Assembly (NCBI GenBank): GCA_964247385.1
Contig: CAXTUB010000015.1
Coordinates: 16,314-80,313, forward strand
Length of the DNA: 64,000 bases
Direction of reading: 5' to 3'
DNA from: TMP-86 sp964247385
Lineage (GTDB): Bacteria > Pseudomonadota > Gammaproteobacteria > Steroidobacterales > Steroidobacteraceae
Part shown: piece by piece, positions 17,071 through 25,873 of the stretch
Numbering within the stretch: the stretch's first letter is position 1
How the letters are laid out: the number at the start of each line of letters is the position of its first letter
Position numbers and translations under genes: made by a program
The notes under the pieces: generated by a model
Seen by the model: the letters and a program-made list of their open reading frames with translations, nothing else
Databases searched by the model: none
Told to the model about the DNA's origin: nothing

Positions 17071-17850
17071 GTGCCCTTCACCGTTTCACATGCCGCCGCG
17101 GTGTTGCCATTCGCACATTACTTGAGACGTTGGCATATGCTCTCCGCCGCCGTGATCGGCAGCATGGTTCCGGATTTCGGATTCTTTCTTCCGGGCCATT
17201 GGCAGCGAGCCGAGACACACAGCTTGGAGGCATTGGTGCAGTTTTGCCTGCCGGTCGGGCTCGGCGCATATTGGCTGTTCGAGCTGCTGGTGAAGCCGGC
17301 CACGTCCGAGTTATTGCCGGACCGCGCCTATGTTCGCGCGCAGGTCTACTCACCGGCTGCCCACGTCGGCAATGCGACTCAGTGGCTGCTCGCAGGCCTC
17401 GGCGTGATTCTGGGTGCGATCACCCATTTGGTGTGGGATGCATTCACGCATGAAGGAGCACGCGGCGTGCGCATGTTTCCCGCGCTCGATGATTCGTTCG
17501 GTATCGGCGGCCACACCATCTACGCTTATCGGGTCGCGCAACAGGCCGGGTCCTTATTCGGACTGGTCATCGTTGCGGGAATCGTTGCCTTTGCCATGCG
17601 CGAGCCCGCGCCGCCCCCTGCGTGCCGACGTCTGTCGCGGAGCGAGAGACGCGGGTGGACCATTCTCTATGGACTCGTCTCGCTGCCGGTGATCTTTGCA
17701 TCCTACCGAAGCGATATGCAGGATTGGCCGAGCCGCTCGATCTCGACGATCGCGGAGTATCTGGCCATCGGAAGTTTGCGAGGCGCGGCCGCCTCGCTCA
17801 TCCTCGTCAGCATTCCGCTCTTGCTGAGGCTACGTCAGCGATCATCCTGA
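17071..17850 (+). CDS. DUF4184-like integral membrane protein
   Basis: A 259-residue protein with about six membrane segments. It begins at GTG 17071 with PFTVSHAAAVLPF, followed by GSMVPDFGFF and THLVWDAFTHEG, the histidine/aspartate-rich pattern of DUF4184 and related YdjM-like membrane metallo-hydrolases. These H/D motifs facing the membrane suggest metal binding, but the function is unknown. It probably forms an operon with the preceding phosphatase gene (4 bp gap). Its 3' end overlaps that of rne by 16 bases. A longer reading frame inside the phosphatase gene was rejected. Confidence 0.8.
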   Translation: MPFTVSHAAAVLPFAHYLRRWHMLSAAVIGSMVPDFGFFLPGHWQRAETHSLEALVQFCLPVGLGAYWLFELLVKPATSELLPDRAYVRAQVYSPAAHVGNATQWLLAGLGVILGAITHLVWDAFTHEGARGVRMFPALDDSFGIGGHTIYAYRVAQQAGSLFGLVIVAGIVAFAMREPAPPPACRRLSRSERRGWTILYGLVSLPVIFASYRSDMQDWPSRSISTIAEYLAIGSLRGAAASLILVSIPLLLRLRQRSS

Positions 17851-20498
17851 CGGGCGCTCTCCGGGCTCGAAGACCAGACTACGTATTTGGCTCCCGCATC
17901 CGGTTCCTGGCGCGGCTCGGAAACTTCCTTCGGGCCACGGCTGTTGGAGGCTGCGCTTTCAGGAGAAGCGTTCGCGGGCGCCACGTTTGGAGGCGACGCA
18001 TTCGCAGGGGAGGGGCTCGAAGGCGTCGCCGCTCCAATGCCCGAACTCGCGCTTCCTCCGCCAAAACCCGCGCTGCCGGCGCCGCCAAAGCCCGCGGCCT
18101 CGCTCGAGTACGAGCCTGCGCGCGAGTTGGAACCGCTGCCAGCGCTCGCGCCACGGCCAGCGCCGCCGTCGCTCAAGCTGCTCGATGCGCTGGCTCCAGA
18201 CGCTGGGCTCGCCGGACTTGATTCAGACCAACCGCCCGACACGGATGCGCCGCCGCGCTCAGCGCCCGCCTCTTTCCCGACCTCGGACGGATCGCGTCGA
18301 CCGCGTCCGCCGCGGCGACGGCGTCCGCGGCCGGAACGCTCGCCGTGCTCACGACCCTGAGGGTCGGGGCGGCGCGCCGCGTTGGCTTGCGGATCGGCCG
18401 CCGCCGTGGGAGTCGCAGCATCGGAAGGAATGGCGGCTGGCGCAGAAGGTCTTGGCTCGCGGCGCACTTCACCGCGTGGCTCACTGCGCGGCCTCTGATC
18501 GCGGCGATGCTCGTCGCGCCGCCCATCGCGCCCCTCGCGCCCATCGCGTACGTCGCGCCCATCGCGCCGCCCTTCACGCGATTCATCGCGCGCTGCCTCG
18601 CGCGCACCGTCGCGTCGCGCCTCATGACCGCGAGTGCCGGAGCCTTCGCGCGGTTTGTCGCGCGACATATCCCGCGGCCGTCCACGGCCGCGATCCTGGC
18701 GATATCGATCGCGATCACCATACCCGTCGCGGCGCCCGGTGCGTGGTTCGCGCGATTCTGTCTTGACCGGAGGCGACTCGCCGCGTCCGAAGAAGAAGCG
18801 CCACAACTTCACGAAGATGCCGATCGATGGAACGGGTGTCGAAACTAAGGCAACAGGAGCGGGCTCGCGCTCGATGATGGGCATGGGTGTGGCAGACGGC
18901 ACGACGCTCGGCACCACGGCAGCCTCGGCCACCGGTTTCTTATCCCGGTCGCCGATGGCCTCGTCCGCCACCACGGGCGCTTCCGGAATCTTGTAACTCA
19001 CCGTGGAATCGGCCAGCTCCTTGTCTTCGTCGCGAATCCGCCGCAACGTATACGCAGGCGTCTGCAAATGCGGATTGGGCACGATCACGAGCGACACCGC
19101 ATCGCGCGTCTCGATCTGGCGCATCGCATCGCGCTTCTCGTTCATCAGATACGTGGCTACATCCACCGGCACTTGCGCAATGACTCGGCCGGTTTTTTCC
19201 TTGCGCGCCTCCTCGCCAATGAGACGCAGCGTTGCGAGCGCCATCGATTCCACACTGCGAATCGTGCCCATGCCGCTGCAACGCGGACAGTTGATGTGCG
19301 TGGCTTCACTCAGCGCCGGCCGCAACCGTTGTCGCGAGAGCTCGAGCAGACCGAAACGCGACAGACGGCCGAGCTGAATTCGCGCGCGATCCATACGCAC
19401 CGCATCACGCAGCTTATCTTCGACCGCCCGCTGATTGCGCGGCGATTCCATGTCGATGAAGTCGATGACGATCAGCCCGCCGATGTCGCGCAGACGCAAT
19501 TGCCGGGCGATCTCCTCGGCGGCCTCGAGGTTGGTGTTGAGCGCGGTCGCCTCGATGTCGCCACCGCGTGTCGAGCGCGCCGAATTGATGTCGATGGAAA
19601 CGAGCGCCTCGGAATGATCGATGACGAGGCTCCCGCCCGACGGCAGATTCACCTTGTGCGAATACGCAGTCTCGATCTGACTCTCGATTTGATAGCGCGT
19701 GAATAGGGGAACGGGATCCGAGTACAGCTTGAGCTTGCGCTGCGCATCCGGAGGCATGAAGCGCTGCATGTATTCCTGCGCTTTCTGAAAAGCCTCGGGC
19801 TGATCGACGACGCATTCCCCGATATCGTCGGAGAAATAGTCGCGCAGCCCTCGGGTCACCGCATCGCTTTCTTGAAAGATCAGAAAGGGCGCCGGACGAT
19901 TGCGGCTGGCCTCCTCGATGGCATCCCAGGCCGTCTTCAAGTTGTCGAAATCCCATTGCAGTTCCTCCGCCGAGCGGCCGACGCCGGCGGTGCGCACGAT
20001 GGCTCCCATCCCCTCCGGAATTTGCAGGGAAGACATGGCCTCACGCATCTGATCGCGATCCTCGCCTTCGATTCGGCGCGACACGCCGCCGGCACGAGGA
20101 TTGTTCGGCATGACCACGAGAAAGCGGCCCGCCAAACTGATGAACGTGGTGAGCGCGGCGCCTTTATTGCCGCGCTCTTCCTTTTCGACTTGTACGATGA
20201 GCTCCTGCCCCTCGTGCAGCAGCTCCTTGATGTTGAGCCGCGCGCCGGAGGCGGGCTGAGCTGCGAAATATTCCTTGGCCACTTCCTTGAGCGGCAAGAA
20301 GCCGTGGCGCACCGCGCCGTAATCGACGAACGCGGCTTCGAGGCTCGGCTCTACGCGAGTGACGCGGCCCTTATAGACATTCGACTTTTTCTGTTCGCGA
20401 GAAGGGATCTCGATGGATAAGTCGTAGAGTTTCTGACCATCGACCAAGGCAACGCGCAACTCTTCTTCCTGAGTTGCATTGACAAGCATTCTTTTCAT
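17835..20498 (-). CDS. rne: Ribonuclease E
   Basis: Endoribonuclease that starts mRNA decay and matures rRNA and tRNA. From the ATG at 20498 the product is 887 residues and begins MKRMLVNATQEEELRVALVDG, matching E. coli almost residue for residue. The S1 domain (NVYKGRVTRVEPSLEAAFVDYG), the DNase I-like catalytic region (VSIDINSARS, VIDFIDM) and the zinc-link CPRCSGMGT follow. The C-terminal 400 residues are low complexity: first an Arg/Asp-rich segment with many RDxR units, then Ala/Pro/Ser/Gly-rich sequence, the part that in E. coli scaffolds the degradosome. The upstream extension of the frame is not coding. Confidence 0.96.
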   Translation of the reverse strand: MKRMLVNATQEEELRVALVDGQKLYDLSIEIPSREQKKSNVYKGRVTRVEPSLEAAFVDYGAVRHGFLPLKEVAKEYFAAQPASGARLNIKELLHEGQELIVQVEKEERGNKGAALTTFISLAGRFLVVMPNNPRAGGVSRRIEGEDRDQMREAMSSLQIPEGMGAIVRTAGVGRSAEELQWDFDNLKTAWDAIEEASRNRPAPFLIFQESDAVTRGLRDYFSDDIGECVVDQPEAFQKAQEYMQRFMPPDAQRKLKLYSDPVPLFTRYQIESQIETAYSHKVNLPSGGSLVIDHSEALVSIDINSARSTRGGDIEATALNTNLEAAEEIARQLRLRDIGGLIVIDFIDMESPRNQRAVEDKLRDAVRMDRARIQLGRLSRFGLLELSRQRLRPALSEATHINCPRCSGMGTIRSVESMALATLRLIGEEARKEKTGRVIAQVPVDVATYLMNEKRDAMRQIETRDAVSLVIVPNPHLQTPAYTLRRIRDEDKELADSTVSYKIPEAPVVADEAIGDRDKKPVAEAAVVPSVVPSATPMPIIEREPAPVALVSTPVPSIGIFVKLWRFFFGRGESPPVKTESREPRTGRRDGYGDRDRYRQDRGRGRPRDMSRDKPREGSGTRGHEARRDGAREAARDESREGRRDGRDVRDGREGRDGRRDEHRRDQRPRSEPRGEVRREPRPSAPAAIPSDAATPTAAADPQANAARRPDPQGREHGERSGRGRRRRGGRGRRDPSEVGKEAGAERGGASVSGGWSESSPASPASGASASSSLSDGGAGRGASAGSGSNSRAGSYSSEAAGFGGAGSAGFGGGSASSGIGAATPSSPSPANASPPNVAPANASPESAASNSRGPKEVSEPRQEPDAGAKYVVWSSSPESARQDDR

Positions 20499-20830
20499 TG
20501 GGTCCAACTGATTCTTGTGGGGCCGGTGAGATGCCGGAAACGCGCACAAACGGCGGGGTGGAGCGGACGCTTCCGGCAGCCAATGCCGGCTTGAGCACGA
20601 TCCAAATTTGCAGAAACAAATACAACACGCCTTGAGGCCTCGTTCCCGGCAGCGGCGTGCGCCGGCATGGGTTGCCAACGCGGCTTTCCGGCCGAGCGAT
20701 GGTCTGGATGGCCAGAACCAACTAATATGCGGTGCGTTCGAAAGAACCCACCAGCGACAAAACCCTTGTCTTGTGGCGGCCGCGAGCGCGGGCCCGGTTG
20801 ACACGGTAGCGCGAGAGACTATCACCCACC
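20499..20830 (-). promoter_or_regulatory. Long rne leader region shared with divergent rluC
   Basis: There is no gene in these 332 bases. Seen from rne, they hold a perfect 6 bp hairpin (CCGGCA-gccaa-TGCCGG, 20573-20589) about 75 bases before the start codon, a second inverted CCGGC/GCCGG pair near 20647-20664, and an AT-rich stretch near 20601-20625. In E. coli a leader of about 360 bases with hairpins lets RNase E control its own mRNA; the length and hairpins here make the same plausible. The rluC promoter candidate lies at the other end. Confidence 0.5.
20798..20825 (+). promoter_or_regulatory. Promoter candidate for rluC (TTGACA-N16-TATCAC)
   Basis: A consensus -35 box TTGACA (20798-20803) and a 4/6 -10 box TATCAC (20820-20825) are 16 bases apart. 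The -10 box ends 5 bases before the rluC ATG, so transcription would start at or within the start codon. Confidence 0.45.
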
Positions 20831-21781
20831 ATGATGCGAAGCAATCTGCGCACCCCGGTCGAGCACCGGCGCGTTACCGCCGAACACGCCGGCCGGCGCG
20901 TCGACAATTATCTTCTGGCCCATTTCAAATCCGTGCCGCGCAGCCGCATCTACCGCCTGTTGCGCAAAGGCGAAGTTCGAGTCAACAAAAAGCGGGTGGA
21001 TGCGGATTATCGTCTGGTCGAGGGAGATGACCTGCGATTGCCGCCGCTGAGGCTGGATGAGGAAGTCGAGCGGGGTGCGCCGCCGATTTGGATTCGCACC
21101 GCGCTCGAGCGCGCCATTGTGTTCGAGGACGCGCGCATTCTCGTGATCGACAAGCCGGCCGGCATCGCAGTACATGGCGGCAGCGGGCTGAGCTTCGGGG
21201 TCATCGAGGTGCTGCGCGCCGCGCGTCCCGGCGAGCCGATCGAGCTCGTTCATCGCTTGGATCGCGACACGAGCGGCTTGCTCATCATCGCGCGCAAGCG
21301 CGCGGCCTTGCGGCAGTTGCACGCACTGATCCGCGAAGGGAAGGTTCGCAAGTGCTATACGTCGCTGCTCGCCGGCAGATTGACGGGCGAGCGGCGCGTC
21401 GATGTGCCGCTCATCGTCGATGAGCGCGTGCGAGGCGAGCGTCATGTACGGCCGGGCGGCGAGGGCAAGGCATCGTTGACTCTGTTCAGGGCACTGGAGA
21501 ATTTTGGCGCGCAAGCGACGCTGGTCGAGGCGGAAATTCCCACCGGGCGCATGCACCAGATTCGCGTGCATGCAGCCCACATGGGGCACGCCGTGTTGGG
21601 TGATGCGAAGTACGGAGATGCCGCTCGCAACGCCGATGTGGCGGCACTGGGACTCAAGCGCGCATTTTTGCATGCGAGCACATTGTCGTTCGAATGGCCG
21701 GACACCGGCGAGCGATTCGAAATCACGGCGCCGCTGCCGGCAGAGCTTGACGGCTTCTTAGCAGGCTTACGCGCGACCTGA
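20831..21781 (+). CDS. rluC: 23S rRNA pseudouridine synthase RluC
   Basis: A 316-residue RluA-family enzyme with an N-terminal S4 RNA-binding domain (SRIYRLLRKGEVRVNKKRV) and the catalytic HRLDRDTSGLLIIARK motif whose aspartate attacks the uridine; RluC modifies U955, U2504 and U2580 of 23S rRNA in E. coli. VYxxxxHGGSGLSFG and the late PTGRMHQIRVHAAHMGHAV are also family marks. It is divergent from rne, the same arrangement as in E. coli and Pseudomonas, which supports RluC over RluD. Two ATG codons in tandem begin the gene. Confidence 0.93.
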   Translation: MMRSNLRTPVEHRRVTAEHAGRRVDNYLLAHFKSVPRSRIYRLLRKGEVRVNKKRVDADYRLVEGDDLRLPPLRLDEEVERGAPPIWIRTALERAIVFEDARILVIDKPAGIAVHGGSGLSFGVIEVLRAARPGEPIELVHRLDRDTSGLLIIARKRAALRQLHALIREGKVRKCYTSLLAGRLTGERRVDVPLIVDERVRGERHVRPGGEGKASLTLFRALENFGAQATLVEAEIPTGRMHQIRVHAAHMGHAVLGDAKYGDAARNADVAALGLKRAFLHASTLSFEWPDTGERFEITAPLPAELDGFLAGLRAT

Positions 21782-21803
21782 CGGCCCGCGTTGTCCCCGG
21801 CGG

Positions 21804-22424
21804 TTAGGGCAGATCAAAACCCGCGTGCCGCAACAGGCGGCACAGCTCGATCAGCGGCAAGCCGATGAGCGCGGTGGGATCATCGCTGTCGATGGATTCG
21901 AACAACGAAATTCCCAGTCCCTCGCACTTGAACCCGCCGGCACAGTCGAACGGCGCCTCGCGCTCCACGTAACGGGAGATTTCCCTGCCGCTCAAGTGAC
22001 GGAACGTGACCCGGGTTCGATTGAGGCCATGCCGCGCAAACCCGCGGCTTGGGTTCATCACGCTGACCGCCGTGAAAAACTCGACGCGGTTGCCGGAGCA
22101 GAGCTGCAGTTGCTCGATGCAGCGATCAGAATTGCCGGGTTTGCCCAGCAACCGTGCTCCACACGCGGCAGCTTGATCCGAGCCGATCACCCACGCATCC
22201 ACTCGATTTTCTGCGATGGCTCGCGCTTTCGCGCGAGCGAGTCTCACCGTCATCTCGCGAGGGTGCTCCAACGCGAGCGGCGTTTCGTCCACATGCGGTG
22301 CGGCGACTTCGAATGCCAAGCCGAGCCGACTCAGAAGGGCGCGCCGGTAAGCCGATGTGGAGGCGAGAATCAGTGTTTGATCGGACTTCAAAAACAACGA
22401 CTTGCGCCCGACTCTTTTTGACAC
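21804..22424 (-). CDS. maf: Maf-like nucleotide pyrophosphatase
   Basis: Maf/YceF-type house-cleaning pyrophosphatase that removes non-canonical or modified nucleoside triphosphates. It shows LILASTSAYRRALLSRLGL (the nucleotide-binding SxSxRR motif), the VDET and REMTVRLARAKA blocks, and VIGSDQAA with the catalytic aspartate. The last family helix, GLPLIELCRLLRHAGF, is present. The start is uncertain: GTG 22424 gives 206 residues, but a TTG about 11 codons later would fit the family's usual length of about 195. The rpmF promoter overlaps its 5' end. Confidence 0.9.
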   Translation of the reverse strand: MSKRVGRKSLFLKSDQTLILASTSAYRRALLSRLGLAFEVAAPHVDETPLALEHPREMTVRLARAKARAIAENRVDAWVIGSDQAAACGARLLGKPGNSDRCIEQLQLCSGNRVEFFTAVSVMNPSRGFARHGLNRTRVTFRHLSGREISRYVEREAPFDCAGGFKCEGLGISLFESIDSDDPTALIGLPLIELCRLLRHAGFDLP

Positions 22425-22446
22425 CCGAACACCTGCTCACTATTAT
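22418..22446 (+). promoter_or_regulatory. Strong sigma70-type promoter for rpmF-plsX-fabH
   Basis: TTGACA (22418-22423) and TATTAT (22441-22446) are separated by 17 bases. The predicted transcript starts near 22453 and has a leader of about 60 bases before rpmF. The -35 box overlaps the proposed start of the divergent maf gene. Confidence 0.7.
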
Positions 22447-22514
22447 ACGCGGCCCGACTCACCGGACCGGAACGCACCTGCGAGGCGTACGCACGGTCCT
22501 CCCTTAGGATTCAT

Positions 22515-22712
22515 ATGGCAGTTCAAAAAAGCCGAAAAACACCCTCCAAGCGCGGCATGCACCGCTCGCACGCTGCGCTTGCGCAGCCCGCGCTATCCAC
22601 CGAGCGCAAGAGCGGCGAGACGCATTTGCGGCATCGGATTTCTCGCGATGGGTACTACCGCGGGCGCAAGGTCATCGAAACCAAAGAAGACTCAGAGGGC
22701 GAGGACGAATAG
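22515..22712 (+). CDS. rpmF: 50S ribosomal protein L32
   Basis: A 65-residue basic ribosomal protein beginning MAVQKSRKTPSKRGMHRSHA, the highly conserved L32 N-terminus, and RDGYYRGRKVI near the end. It has a short acidic tail (EDSEGEDE) longer than in E. coli. AGGA precedes the ATG. The gene for YceD (DUF177), which normally stands directly upstream and is co-transcribed, is absent here; plsX follows 46 bp downstream. Confidence 0.96.
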   Translation: MAVQKSRKTPSKRGMHRSHAALAQPALSTERKSGETHLRHRISRDGYYRGRKVIETKEDSEGEDE

Positions 22713-22758
22713 GGAATTCGCGCGCACCCGCGCGTCGGCAAGCCAGGGTCGGTAGGGC

Positions 22759-23757
22759 ATGAGTGCGGCGCTCCCCATCGCGGTCGATGCCATGAGTGGC
22801 GACCACGGCGCTTCCGTGTCGGTGCCTGCCGCCTTGCGTGTCATCAGCGAGTTCAAGGACGTTGAGCTCATTTTGGTGGGACGTGAAGCGGAGTTGCGCA
22901 GCCAACTGCGCGATATTCCCCACAACCTGACCATTCGCCATGCGGCTGACGTCGTTGTGATGTCGGATCATCCACGCGATGCGTTGCGGCGCAAGAAAGA
23001 TTCCTCCATGCGCCGCGCGATCGATTTGGTCAAAGCGGGCGATGCGCGTGCGTGCGTGAGCGCGGGCAATACCGGCGCGCTGATGGCCACGGCGCACTTT
23101 GTGCTGAAAATGTTGTCGGGCGTGGAGCGTCCGGCCATCATCTCCATGATCCCGTCCAAAGGTGGGCACACCTTCATGCTGGATTCTGGAGCGAACGCTA
23201 CGGCCACGCCCGTGCAACTAGCGCAATTTGCCGAGATGGGTGCCATCGTTGCGGCGGACCTCACGGGAAACGAGCGGCCCAGGATCGGACTATTGAATAT
23301 CGGCGTCGAAGACATCAAGGGTCATGACGCCGTGCAACAGGCGCACGAGCTCATCGCGCAGCGAAAGCTCAATTATGTGGGTTTCGTCGAAGGAAACGAC
23401 ATCTTTTCCGATCGCGTGGATGTCGTCGTGACCGACGGCTTCACCGGAAATGTGGCGCTCAAGACCATGGAAGGCGCCGCGGCTCTCATTTCCAGCACGC
23501 TGCGCGAGGAGCTCACGCGCAACCTGTTTCGTAAGCTCAGCGCGCTCGCGGTGCGGCCGGCGCTCGATGCGCTGAGAAAGCGCCTCGATCCGCGGCGCTA
23601 CAATGGCGCCAGCATGATTGGTTTGAATGGCGTAGTGATCAAGAGCCACGGCGGAGCCGACGTGTTCGCGTTTCAACGGGCGATCGAGCTTGCGATTCTC
23701 GAAGCGCGCAAAGGCGTGCCGGCGCGAATCGCGGAAAAAATCGGCGCGACCTTGTAG
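22759..23757 (+). CDS. plsX: Phosphate acyltransferase PlsX
   Basis: PlsX turns acyl-ACP into acyl-phosphate, the acyl donor for glycerol-3-phosphate acylation by PlsY. The 332-residue protein starts with LPIAVDAMSGDHGASVSV, and carries ACVSAGNTGALMA and GLLNIGVEDIKG, followed by DVVVTDGFTGNVALKTMEG, all typical of PlsX. It sits in the classical rpmF-plsX-fabH order that links lipid and ribosome production. Confidence 0.96.
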   Translation: MSAALPIAVDAMSGDHGASVSVPAALRVISEFKDVELILVGREAELRSQLRDIPHNLTIRHAADVVVMSDHPRDALRRKKDSSMRRAIDLVKAGDARACVSAGNTGALMATAHFVLKMLSGVERPAIISMIPSKGGHTFMLDSGANATATPVQLAQFAEMGAIVAADLTGNERPRIGLLNIGVEDIKGHDAVQQAHELIAQRKLNYVGFVEGNDIFSDRVDVVVTDGFTGNVALKTMEGAAALISSTLREELTRNLFRKLSALAVRPALDALRKRLDPRRYNGASMIGLNGVVIKSHGGADVFAFQRAIELAILEARKGVPARIAEKIGATL

Positions 23758-23763
23758 CTCTCC

Positions 23764-24729
23764 ATGTACGCACGCATCGCCGGCACCGGCAGCTTTCTGC
23801 CAGAAAAAGTGTTGACCAACGCGGACCTGGAGAAGATGGTCGACACATCCGATGAGTGGATCCGGAGCCGCTCAGGCATCGAGCGGCGGCATATCGCCGC
23901 GCCGGATCAGACGACGACCGATCTCGCAGAAGGCGCCGCGCGTGCGGCGCTAGCGGCTGCCGGCGTTCAAGCAGGCGACATTGATTTCGTCTGTGTGGGC
24001 ACGACGACGCCTGATTTTGTTTTTCCAAATGTCGGCACGTTGGTGCAGGAACGTCTGGGCATTCGAGGGTGCGCGGCGTTCAGCGTCGAGGCGGCATGCA
24101 CCGGTTTCATCTATGCCATCAGCATTGCGGAAAAATTCGTGCGCTTGGGTGAGGCGCGCTGCGCCTTGGTGATCGGTGCCGAGACTCTGTCACGCATCGT
24201 GGATTGGTCCGATCGCTCGACGTGCGTATTGTTCGGCGACGGCGCCGGCGCAGTGGTGCTGACGGCCGATCAGCGGCCTGGGATCATCTCCACCCATTTG
24301 CATGCCGATGGCCGGCACAAGGATCTGCTGTTTTATCCCGACGGGGTGTCCACGGGCTTTGATCTGGTGCGCAAGCGCGAAGCGGCGTTGCGCATGAAAG
24401 GCAACGAGGTTTATAAGCTTGCGATCAACACCATGGGGCGCATTGCATTGGAGACGTTGGAAGCGAACCATCTCGATAAGGGAGCCATCGATTGGTTCAT
24501 TCCACATCAGGCGAACTTGCGCATCATCGAGTCCATTGCGAAAAAGCTCGATCTGCCGATGGAGAAGGTGATCGTGACGCTGGATGCGCACGGCAACACC
24601 TCGGCGGCATCGGTGCCGCTCGCTTTGGATCACGCGATTCGCGATGGACGCATCCGGCGTGGGCAGCTCATGCTGCTCGAAGCTTTTGGCGGCGGCCTCA
24701 CCTGGGGCTCGGCGCTCATTCGATATTGA
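23764..24729 (+). CDS. fabH: Beta-ketoacyl-ACP synthase III FabH
   Basis: Starts fatty acid chains by condensing acetyl-CoA with malonyl-ACP. The 321-residue protein has the catalytic cysteine in VEAACTGFIYA, the histidine in IPHQANLRIIESIAKKL and the asparagine in HGNTSAASVPLAL, and ends with the GGGLTWGSALIRY motif. It follows plsX by 6 bases. The fabD-fabG-acpP genes that usually come next are not here; an L,D-transpeptidase gene follows 7 bases after the stop. Confidence 0.96.
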   Translation: MYARIAGTGSFLPEKVLTNADLEKMVDTSDEWIRSRSGIERRHIAAPDQTTTDLAEGAARAALAAAGVQAGDIDFVCVGTTTPDFVFPNVGTLVQERLGIRGCAAFSVEAACTGFIYAISIAEKFVRLGEARCALVIGAETLSRIVDWSDRSTCVLFGDGAGAVVLTADQRPGIISTHLHADGRHKDLLFYPDGVSTGFDLVRKREAALRMKGNEVYKLAINTMGRIALETLEANHLDKGAIDWFIPHQANLRIIESIAKKLDLPMEKVIVTLDAHGNTSAASVPLALDHAIRDGRIRRGQLMLLEAFGGGLTWGSALIRY

Positions 24730-24736
24730 GCTGGCG

Positions 24737-25765
24737 ATGATCCGGAGAACTTGCGGTGCGGCGGCGGCGTGCTTGATGCGCGCGCGCTCGATCCGTGCGT
24801 GCTCCGTGCGCATGCTCTTCGCGGTCGCCGCGCTGCTTGCATTGGTTGCAGGACCTGCGCGGGCGGAAGTTTTTTCTTTGAGCCCGCAACAGCAAATCAT
24901 CGGAGTCGGCGGCACTCTCCAGGCGCGGCACGAAGATACGCTGCCCGACCTGGCGCGGCTGCATCACCTGGGCTTCGATGAAATCGTTGCCTCCAATCCT
25001 GGCGTCGACAAGTGGCTTCCGGGCGAAGGCACGCAAGTCATTTTGCCCACTCAGCACATCGTGCCCGACGTGCCCCGCGCCGGCATTGTCATCAATTTAT
25101 CTGCAGGTCGATTATTCTATTTCTTAGCCGACGCGGCCGGCCACGGCTCGGTTCAAACGTATCCGGTGAGCGTAGGGCAGGTGGGGCGCGCCATGCCGCT
25201 GGGCCTTACCAAGGTGGTCGCGAAACAAAAGAAGCCGACGTGGTATCCGCCGAAATCCATTCGCGATCGGCACATTGCCGAAGGCGATCCGCTACCGGCG
25301 TCGGTGCCGCCGGGTCCGGAGAATCCACTGGGCGAGTATGCTCTGCGGCTGGGTATTCCGAGCGGTGCGTATCTCATTCACGGCACCAATTTGCCGGTGA
25401 GTGTGGGCTTGCAAATTACCAATGGGTGCATTCGGCTCTATCCGGAAGACATCGAGGTGTTGTTCAAGGAAGTCCCGGTAGGCACGGGGGTGCGGGTGGT
25501 GAATCAGCGCATGTTGACCGGATGGTCCGATGATGGCGCGCTGTACCTGGAGGTGCATCATCCGCTCGAAGGCACCGAGGCGAGCAACGTCGAGGATCTG
25601 AATGCCATGACTCGTCTGGTGGAATCTGCGGTGGCACGCCGCCGGGTCATCATCGACTGGGACTCGGCCGAAAAAGCATTTCAAGAGCAGCGGGGCGAGC
25701 CGGTGCGTATATCGATCGACCGGTGGCGGCCCGAGGAGCGCCCGCGAACGCCCAAGAAATCTTGA
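24737..25765 (+). CDS. L,D-transpeptidase (YkuD domain) with LysM-like N-terminal region
   Basis: A periplasmic cysteine transpeptidase, 342 residues from the ATG at 24737. A signal peptide (hydrophobic core FAVAALLALVAGPARA) is followed by a LysM-like stretch (DTLPDLARLHHLGFDEIVASN with NPGVDKWLPGEG) and the YkuD domain with IHGTN and NGCIRL, which bring the catalytic histidine and cysteine. The architecture is that of E. coli YbiS/ErfK/YcfS, which attach Braun lipoprotein to peptidoglycan. The facing gene encodes an Lpp-like lipoprotein with a C-terminal lysine, which suggests enzyme and substrate. Confidence 0.9.
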   Translation: MIRRTCGAAAACLMRARSIRACSVRMLFAVAALLALVAGPARAEVFSLSPQQQIIGVGGTLQARHEDTLPDLARLHHLGFDEIVASNPGVDKWLPGEGTQVILPTQHIVPDVPRAGIVINLSAGRLFYFLADAAGHGSVQTYPVSVGQVGRAMPLGLTKVVAKQKKPTWYPPKSIRDRHIAEGDPLPASVPPGPENPLGEYALRLGIPSGAYLIHGTNLPVSVGLQITNGCIRLYPEDIEVLFKEVPVGTGVRVVNQRMLTGWSDDGALYLEVHHPLEGTEASNVEDLNAMTRLVESAVARRRVIIDWDSAEKAFQEQRGEPVRISIDRWRPEERPRTPKKS

Positions 25766-25822
25766 GCGAGTTTCAGCCCCGCTCACCTATGCCCGAGAAT
25801 GCGCGAGGCGGGGGCACTTATG

Positions 25823-25849
25823 AAAAAAAGCGCCGCGAAACCGCGGCGC
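25823..25849 (-). terminator. Rho-independent terminator of the Lpp-like gene
   Basis: A perfect 8 bp stem GCGCCGCG/CGCGGCGC (25830-25837 and 25842-25849) with loop AAAC is followed, on the minus strand, by seven T residues. On the plus strand only a short T run follows, so it serves the minus-strand gene mainly but may also stop the L,D-transpeptidase transcript. Confidence 0.85.
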
Positions 25850-25873
25850 CCTTTCATATCAAGAAACGAACGA

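Noticed and set aside
20499..20825. N-terminal extension of rne to 20825
   Set aside because: The extension is Cys/Arg-rich without similarity; the family start MKRMLVNATQ at 20498 is unambiguous and the region is better read as a leader.
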